DNA from: Leishmania donovani | Lineage: Eukaryota > Euglenozoa > Kinetoplastea > Trypanosomatida > Trypanosomatidae | Length of the DNA: 64,000 nucleotides | Direction of reading: 5' to 3' | Assembly (NCBI RefSeq): GCF_000227135.1 | Contig: NC_018250.1 | Coordinates: 641,783-705,782, forward strand | Shown here: positions 59,201 to 64,000 of the stretch, one piece after another | Position numbering within the stretch: position 1 is the stretch's first letter | Layout: each line of letters begins with the position of its first letter | Translations under genes and position numbers: made by a program | Notes under the pieces: model-generated | The model's database searches: none | Told to the model about the DNA's origin: nothing | The model's input: only the letters and a program-made list of their open reading frames with translations

Positions 59201-61460
59201 GCCGATGGTGCTGATTAATGAGGTGCCCTACACGCTCTCCGACTACGATGCCGCGCACGGCTCGGCCGAGCATGGCACGACGATGCACGTATCTGTGCAG
59301 GCGATGGAGCAGATCGAGGATCGTCTGCGGCGTGATGTGCTGCTGGAGGCGCAGGACAACGGCGGCTTCATCATCCTGCACCGTTTGACGACGGCGGGTG
59401 AGCGGGAGGTGCTGCGCGTCAAGGTCGTCTCGGCGCGCACCCCACGCAGCACGATGGAGGAGTTCGTGGAGGCAACCGGCGTATGCTACTCCCGCATTCC
59501 GATGCCGTTCTCCGGGGAGCTGCTGGCGAGTGACATCGACCCCCTCCTCAACTACCTGGCCAAGGCGGACATCAACCAGCACGACGCCATCGTCATCAAC
59601 GATTCAGCCGGCACAACGCGCACTACCGTGGCACTGAACATCCTGACGCTGTTCCGCGCCAGTCGACTTGAAAATCTTCGCTCGCTGCAGACGACCGAGG
59701 AGGTGGCGACGCTGCTGCGCATCGGGGCCACGGATCGGCTCGTCGACAACGCTCAGGTAGCCGCCAGGGCAGAAGTGCCTTCGGAAGAGATTCCCGAGCA
59801 CCATGTGGAGCTGCTCCTCGCCTCGACCATCTGCCAGATGCTGACAGCCGGTAGGCTCCTTCGCACGGTGGACGCCGTCATCGCGCTCGGTGGCCGCGGC
59901 CGGCGCTGGAATATCTTGCACGCGTTGGACTTTCTCAAGAAGCGCATTGGGGTGCTCGGCAGCAACAAGCCCCAGCGCATCGTGGATGCCCTGCATGGCC
60001 TGCGTTGTTACCTGCTCGTGCTGCTCTCATGCCTGTACCTGGATGCGCAGAAGGGGGAGGGCTTCACCATCGGGGAGCTGCTCTTCAGCGACTGGGTCAC
60101 CGCCCACGCGGAGGTATCGAACATCGTCGAGCACCTCGAGGATCGCGGCGAGGCGGCGCTCGAGTACGTGGCGGCCGACAACCTCATGAAGGCCGACCTT
60201 TCGCGGCGCTCCGGCAACGTGCTGACGGCCAACTTCTGTCTAAAGGCCGACCACTTTCCCGGCTGCCAGAAGAAGGGGCTGCGGCCGGCGCTGTGCGGCG
60301 CACCAAACTTCCGAAAGGTGGATTTTGTGAACGTCTACGGTGTCGCCATCCCGACTATCAAGGGCATCCACAACGTGCTCTCGCTGCTGGGCGCCTCCAG
60401 CGAGCCTCTGCAGGTATACCCAGGGCAGAGCAACGACTCCGAGCCATACCTCGGCTTTGCGGCGCAGCGGCTCTTCGAGCCAGCCTTCAAGCCCGAGGAG
60501 CTGCAGCACCCACTGCGCGGCTCTGTGGTGTGGGTGAACTTGCGGGAGGAGCCCATCCTGTACGTGGGCGACCGGCCCTTCGTCTTCCGCGACTTGGCGG
60601 CCCCGTACGTGAATGTGGTGCTGACCGGCATCCAGACCGAAAAGGTCGAGCTGGTGGAGTACGAGCTGAAGCGTGACGTGCTCATGGAGGCGGCACAGTA
60701 CGACGGCAAGTTCCTCGTCCACGATGAAGGTAACCCGGGCGAGCTCGTCGGCGTGTGGGAGTCGGCGGACGAGGAGACTGTAAAGACTCTGCGCGAGGTC
60801 TACGATGAGCTGGTGGTGAAGCAGTTCCGCTGCCAAATGCTGCGACTCCCGGTGACGGACGAGCAGAGCCCGGAGATTCGCGACTTCGACCTTCTCGTCA
60901 ATGCCCTCCTCCCGCGCATTGCGAAGCACCTTGACCGTCGCGAGACGCTGTCGTTCGTTTTCAACTGCCAGATGGGCCGCGGCCGCACCACGACGGGCAT
61001 GGTGATCTGCTGTCTCCTCATTGGCCTCGTAATACCGGAGTACTACGACGAGCTGCACAACGCTTACCGCGACTCCCTCTACGCAGACACAGAGTCGGAC
61101 CTCGGCCGCGGAGAGTACTCCGTCATTGTGCAGCTGAAGCGCGTACTGGCGCAGGGCCGCACCGCCAAGTACCAGGTCGATCTCGTGCTCGAGGCGTGCT
61201 CGAAGATGCAGAACTTGCGCACAGCCATTGAAGCCTTTGCTATTGCGGTGTCGTCCCCGGACACGATTGAGTCGGGTCGTGCTCGCGCGCACCACGCTGG
61301 TGTGCATTACCTGAAGCGCTACTTCAACCTCATCGTCTTTGCCGTGTACCTGCAGGAGGAGTATGACCGCATATCGAAGCTTATGCGGCGCTCCTTCACC
61401 GACTGGATGACGACCCACCCGGAGATTTTCACGCTGCTAGATTCGTGCGTTCTCAAGTGA
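56286..61460 (+). CDS. Paladin-like cysteine phosphatase with three repeats, middle one inactive
   Basis: A 1724-residue protein related to paladin and to the PTP-like phytase group of cysteine phosphatases, which act on inositol phosphates or phosphoinositides. Residues 1 to about 500 are variable. Three repeats of about 380-420 residues follow, beginning at VVRRGDVLSSKHILK (about 517), HRRGNVLSTGRILLS (about 899) and RRSGNVLTANFCLKA (about 1305). Each has the VWVNLREEP/HWISLRAEP block. P-loops are CQSGRGRT in repeat 1 (Cys727, Arg733), DSAGTTRT in repeat 2 (Asp1106 in place of the Cys, Arg1112) and CQMGRGRT in repeat 3 (Cys1561, Arg1567). Repeat 2 therefore should not catalyse. The human paladin protein has two such motifs. 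The start at 56286 is the first ATG of the frame. Confidence 0.9.
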   Translation: MDIAAAAAASQEGARVADTAAIAKGRLPPVVPQPCRSERLGPEPMTLSPPAARDGNTSRTDPLATLRCGAGQGVIRNSGSAPASIGRGSPSRGPATLASAPNPRRGFCIPSLRSPGNSSALPPLSAAAQHSGGPTQSTRRLRSQEMAIAEEQELRDLRLLLNSQSSRLRRHTSPTMLTPEEMHAPVKSPPPLLSGPSTRPAAETAAAAVMLVSSQPKAHTATDANKIAAPQEGRTKCEPADRSTAAAVTHTESISARSTDPSMRTVRNGALYARRPNGSSFKDDFFGQFHINADSAAQPQLDDSEEALLTALEKETAVREARLERRSRDIRKKLAEPSRDRAGHIYPPPPPVTQATSETEIHERAMAAEEFAKTLMQRRRHGEERDRRQQQRERHRTSRSPPVRLGTVSENNTAFSNTTFLNTQCRDGVDVNDTEAIESHTMLHVSSSGRPLTRGSWASQEPHEANEMSMASLALGRMSLRSCSVNKVTDSTLAIMEMLANRPDVLLPSPAETAVVRRGDVLSSKHILKRDLEEALRSRQGSTGMIAGAPFFRIVPKLNIAGVAQANASAVRTIVNELRRAHVEGPIVWVNLREEPLVYINDTSYIVRERADPLTPIIIPNVTGLSIECIERKLKQEVLQEAYENGGNVSVHLECRGGNMEDQWVCASRSEVLTLAEVFHRVEKETDHQVMYFRRPITQNIGPQPEDFDFVLDACLEEPKAVFVFSCQSGRGRTSSMMQIANIVRFYQLCVKDVTADMRVLREKVNGPSYRTIQKLVSLFPDGKLHERRLMILMELADKVYSMADHINEAFSGMNEAPEVAKMRLQVYALFLVFSYYCEQRLWNYSTRLSFTQWLNENSEMRLLIGSVREKLDDQLKLERVFSLSSGGPEADALRAIRHRRGNVLSTGRILLSLPMSNYSRQEIIALRQLAPGVPVLTCGRVGEVARDQLVCDIRDTFPHVRSIHWISLRAEPMVLINEVPYTLSDYDAAHGSAEHGTTMHVSVQAMEQIEDRLRRDVLLEAQDNGGFIILHRLTTAGEREVLRVKVVSARTPRSTMEEFVEATGVCYSRIPMPFSGELLASDIDPLLNYLAKADINQHDAIVINDSAGTTRTTVALNILTLFRASRLENLRSLQTTEEVATLLRIGATDRLVDNAQVAARAEVPSEEIPEHHVELLLASTICQMLTAGRLLRTVDAVIALGGRGRRWNILHALDFLKKRIGVLGSNKPQRIVDALHGLRCYLLVLLSCLYLDAQKGEGFTIGELLFSDWVTAHAEVSNIVEHLEDRGEAALEYVAADNLMKADLSRRSGNVLTANFCLKADHFPGCQKKGLRPALCGAPNFRKVDFVNVYGVAIPTIKGIHNVLSLLGASSEPLQVYPGQSNDSEPYLGFAAQRLFEPAFKPEELQHPLRGSVVWVNLREEPILYVGDRPFVFRDLAAPYVNVVLTGIQTEKVELVEYELKRDVLMEAAQYDGKFLVHDEGNPGELVGVWESADEETVKTLREVYDELVVKQFRCQMLRLPVTDEQSPEIRDFDLLVNALLPRIAKHLDRRETLSFVFNCQMGRGRTTTGMVICCLLIGLVIPEYYDELHNAYRDSLYADTESDLGRGEYSVIVQLKRVLAQGRTAKYQVDLVLEACSKMQNLRTAIEAFAIAVSSPDTIESGRARAHHAGVHYLKRYFNLIVFAVYLQEEYDRISKLMRRSFTDWMTTHPEIFTLLDSCVLK

Positions 61461-62974
61461 CATCGAGGGCGCCTGTGCCGTGCTGCGTGTCTCAGTCGCA
61501 CGGGCAATACTCACTGTAGTGACAGCTGCTGCTGTGCTGGTGAACGCGCTCGCTACGTGTGCTCATTAGAGGCGGTGATTTGCCTGTGCCTTTATGCATC
61601 CTTGATTCATCTGTTTTGTTTTCTGATGTAAGCCAGCGACTGCGCAACAGAAAGCGTTGGCAGTCTTCAACCCCCACCCCTCTTATACGACTTCGCATCC
61701 GCTGTACATTCTCTCTCTCTCGCTGTATGTGTGTGTGTGTGTGCTGTTGCCTGTGCATGCGCGTACCTTCATTCCTTTTTCCCGGTAGACGCCGCGTGTG
61801 TTCGCGGCGCTGCCTCGCCCTTTCACTCGCTCGCTTGCTTTCTCTTAAGCACCATGGTGCATCTCTCTGTTGATGCCTCGCGCTCGCTATCCCTCCATAT
61901 TGCAACATGCTTGACATATCTCTATGACGAGGCCGCTGCTGTGTCGTGGCGCGATCGAGGCGGAGGAAAGCCGTAAAGGCTGACGGCACGCCGTAGAAGG
62001 CGATGCGTGAGGTGCGGCTCATGAAATCGATCCGTGTGGGAGAGAAAGGAGAGAGGGGCGATCGACTAAGGTAAGGGCGGTGAGTTGGGGCATTGCGCAT
62101 CTGCATGCTCCTCCTGACATCCATCATTACACCGTTCAGGCTCCACAGTTCGGTCTCTCGTCTCTCACACTCCGACCTCCCGCATCAATGAGTAGGCCGG
62201 CTGCCTCGCGGTGTTGCCTTTCCTCCTGCCATTTGCGGACGCCCCTCTCCCCCTCTCTCCTCGTATCGGCACTTCTGCGTGTATGTGACTCTCCGCGTTG
62301 CCCTGTCAAGCGTCACAACCGCGCTGGCTAGCGATGCTGCGGTGGTGGTGGTGGTAAGCTCTTCAGGCGCAAAGGGTGTGGGGGACCGTTGGTAGTGGCG
62401 CGTGTGCTGGGTTTGGGGGGGGGGTCTGGGGGAGAGTGAGCGGGGAGAGCTGAGGGGCGCAGGAGCGTGCACCTATGCTTGCGCGTCTTCAGGCCATTCA
62501 AGTACGGCCTAGATATCTACACACACATATGCCCACCCACCATTTGCCCACGGTGAGGCTGCCTCTTCTCCTTGCACCACCCCCCTCTATCTCGCTGCCT
62601 GACTCGGGGGTTAGAGCTTATCTTCTCGTCGCCATTCTTTGTCATGAACCAGCGCACGTCAAGGGTGCCGTTTGCGTCTCCTCCGCACTTCATGCGATAC
62701 ACAGACAACTCGCGCGCCGTGGAAACTGCTGCTACGGAAGGCTGCAGGGTGTCGTGGCCGGCTTCCCTTTCTCTGCTCCACAATGGTCACTCTCCACACC
62801 CCTCTCCCGCTCTTTTCAGCATGATCGCTCTCCTCCCTCTTCCCTCCAAATGCACACCTCGACACTCTCACTGGCACACGCGCACTATTTCGCAAAATAA
62901 CGCTGACGTTGATGTCGAAGCGGCAGACACATTGTTAGTCCTCACCGCCCCCCCCCCCCCCACACACACACACA
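61461..62974 (+). other. Intergenic after the paladin-type gene, up to the gap
   Basis: No gene is supported in 1.5 kb. It contains GT runs (61726-61742), a GGT run (62340-62356), a G run (62416-62424), a C run (62948-62960) and a CA run that enters the N gap at 62975. Pyrimidine tracts at 61705-61720 and 62560-62580 are present. Frames on both strands are low complexity. Confidence 0.5.
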
Positions 62975-63073
62975 NNNNNNNNNNNNNNNNNNNNNNNNNN
63001 NNNNNNNNNNNNNNNNNNNNNNNNNNNNNNNNNNNNNNNNNNNNNNNNNNNNNNNNNNNNNNNNNNNNNNNNN
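62975..63073. other. Assembly gap (99 N) inside a CA microsatellite
   Basis: CA repeats run up to the N block and continue after it, so this gap sits in a single dinucleotide tract. Confidence 0.98.
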
Positions 63074-63162
63074 CCACACACACACACACACGCCCTTGAA
63101 CACGTGGCTGTCTGCTGCTGCTGCTTGTGTGATCATCGGCGTTCTTCCTCGCCACACTCACA

Positions 63163-64000
63163 ATGGCGTCAGCAGCCTACTACAAGAAGCAGCAGGCGCA
63201 GCTGCATCTCGCCAAGAGCGAGGTGCAGGCCATCATGGAAAAGCTGGTTGCGGCCGTGGCCCAATCCCGCCCTCGCAGCCCCCTGCGTGCTATGCTTCAA
63301 ACGCTAGACCGCATAGAGGAAGAGGGGATCGGATCAGCATCTGCGGCCGCTAAGATTGCACCGCCTCTCCTCACTCCGCGCCTCGTCATTCTCACTGGCC
63401 CGCCTGCCTGCGGCAAGTCGGTCCAGGCTTCCCACGTTGCCGCCTTCCTGGGCGGCGTTCACTGCGCCTTGCCGTCGTTGGTGCGAGATGCGTTTAACGG
63501 TGGCCGGCTGCCTGGCTCGAAGGCTGTCTACGTTCCTGAGTCTCTCCAAGCCGAGCTGAGGGCGGCCAAAGAGGCGTTCGCGCGGCAGACGCTGGCGGCA
63601 GCGACGACGTCGTCTTTTCTGTCGGCACTGCCACCCGATCTCGCAGCGCGACTCGTCGTAAATCGCATTCAGTACGAGACGGGTCAGCGCCAAGCTGCGG
63701 CGGACACCGTGCCAACGCCAGAAATGCAGCGTCCCGCGTCGACGGTGTTCTTCGTGCTGGACGGCTACCCTGCCACCATCGCTGAAGCGCTGGCTCTCGA
63801 GGCGGCGACGGGGCAAGAGATTTCGGTAGCTGTGACCCTACGCTGCCCCGCCGACTGCCTGCAGGCGCGTCGCCACTCGCCCATCCCTCCTGCTCGCCTT
63901 GCTTCCCTTGGCACTTTCGAGGCGTACTGGAGCGCGCAGCACAAGCTGCGGGTCGTGGACGGCACTCAGAGCATCGCTGCCGTCACACGGCAGGTGCTCG
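63163..64000 (+). CDS. Adenylate-kinase-like P-loop protein, 5' part (3' end outside window)
   Basis: An open frame of at least 279 codons that runs off the right edge. A P-loop GPPACGKS is at 79-86, preceded by a hydrophobic strand (RLVILT). The motif FVLDGYPATIAEAL (about 197-210) corresponds to the FLLDGFPRT...A block of adenylate kinases. The P-loop and the second strand match nucleoside monophosphate kinases, but the Arg of DGFPR is replaced by Ala, which could weaken substrate binding. An N-terminal helical stretch of about 60 residues (MASAAYYKKQQAQLHL onward) precedes the domain, as in the multi-domain or flagellar kinases of trypanosomatids. The ATG at 63163 follows ccacactcacaATGG and a CA tract. 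The remaining C-terminal part, including a possible lid, cannot be seen. Confidence 0.78.
   Translation, partial: MASAAYYKKQQAQLHLAKSEVQAIMEKLVAAVAQSRPRSPLRAMLQTLDRIEEEGIGSASAAAKIAPPLLTPRLVILTGPPACGKSVQASHVAAFLGGVHCALPSLVRDAFNGGRLPGSKAVYVPESLQAELRAAKEAFARQTLAAATTSSFLSALPPDLAARLVVNRIQYETGQRQAAADTVPTPEMQRPASTVFFVLDGYPATIAEALALEAATGQEISVAVTLRCPADCLQARRHSPIPPARLASLGTFEAYWSAQHKLRVVDGTQSIAAVTRQVL

Noticed and set aside
1..64000. CRISPR arrays, tRNA genes, rRNA and operon-type promoters
   Set aside because: Nothing with the regular repeat-spacer spacing, cloverleaf or conserved RNA sequence was seen by eye. tRNA genes could still be missed without a covariance search.

Overview
This window is nuclear DNA of a trypanosomatid, most likely a Leishmania species. 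Every convincing gene lies on the + strand and none shows an internal intron. Intergenic spaces are long, pyrimidine-rich and full of microsatellites. Third codon positions are GC-rich. At least four copies of a SIDER-like (short interspersed degenerate retroposon) element lie downstream of genes in sense orientation. This is the layout of one polycistronic transcription unit processed by trans-splicing and polyadenylation. No internal promoter is expected and none was seen. The species cannot be decided from the sequence alone.

Layout, left to right: C-terminal part of an axonemal dynein heavy chain (1-2274, open at the left edge); a eukaryotic YceI-like lipid-binding-fold protein (3711-4280); the very large DNA polymerase zeta catalytic subunit REV3 (5468-14725); an unrecognised, probably mitochondrial protein (15323-17659); a divergent Elp3 radical-SAM/GNAT protein (18540-20669); a mitochondrial single-pass membrane protein (21722-23002); a repeat- and gap-rich 3 kb; a mitochondrial carrier (26144-27343); 3.8 kb of SIDERs, assembly gaps and gene-free DNA; a HELQ-type helicase with a huge disordered N-terminus (31152-37874); a small membrane protein (38678-39175); a Mog1 homologue (39814-40455); a decayed gene whose end resembles bacterial QueA (about 41371-42115); the N-terminal half of split succinate dehydrogenase iron-sulfur subunit, SDH2N (44290-45033), with a SIDER behind it; three consecutive DHHC palmitoyltransferase genes (47336-54758) interrupted by a large gap and a 215-bp direct repeat; a degenerate SIDER; a giant paladin-type phosphatase with three catalytic repeats, one inactivated (56286-61460); and the 5' part of an adenylate-kinase-like P-loop protein running off the right edge (63163-64000).

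The genes do not form one pathway, as is normal for trypanosomatid units. Themes are genome maintenance (REV3, HELQ), mitochondrial function (SDH2N, carrier, two presequence proteins) and lipid-modification or signalling enzymes (DHHC trio, paladin).

The sequence has seven N runs. Several are flanked by duplicated contig ends, so some apparent repeats are assembly artefacts. For many genes the first ATG of the open frame was chosen over longer frames that open with TTG or GTG inside pyrimidine-rich leader sequence.
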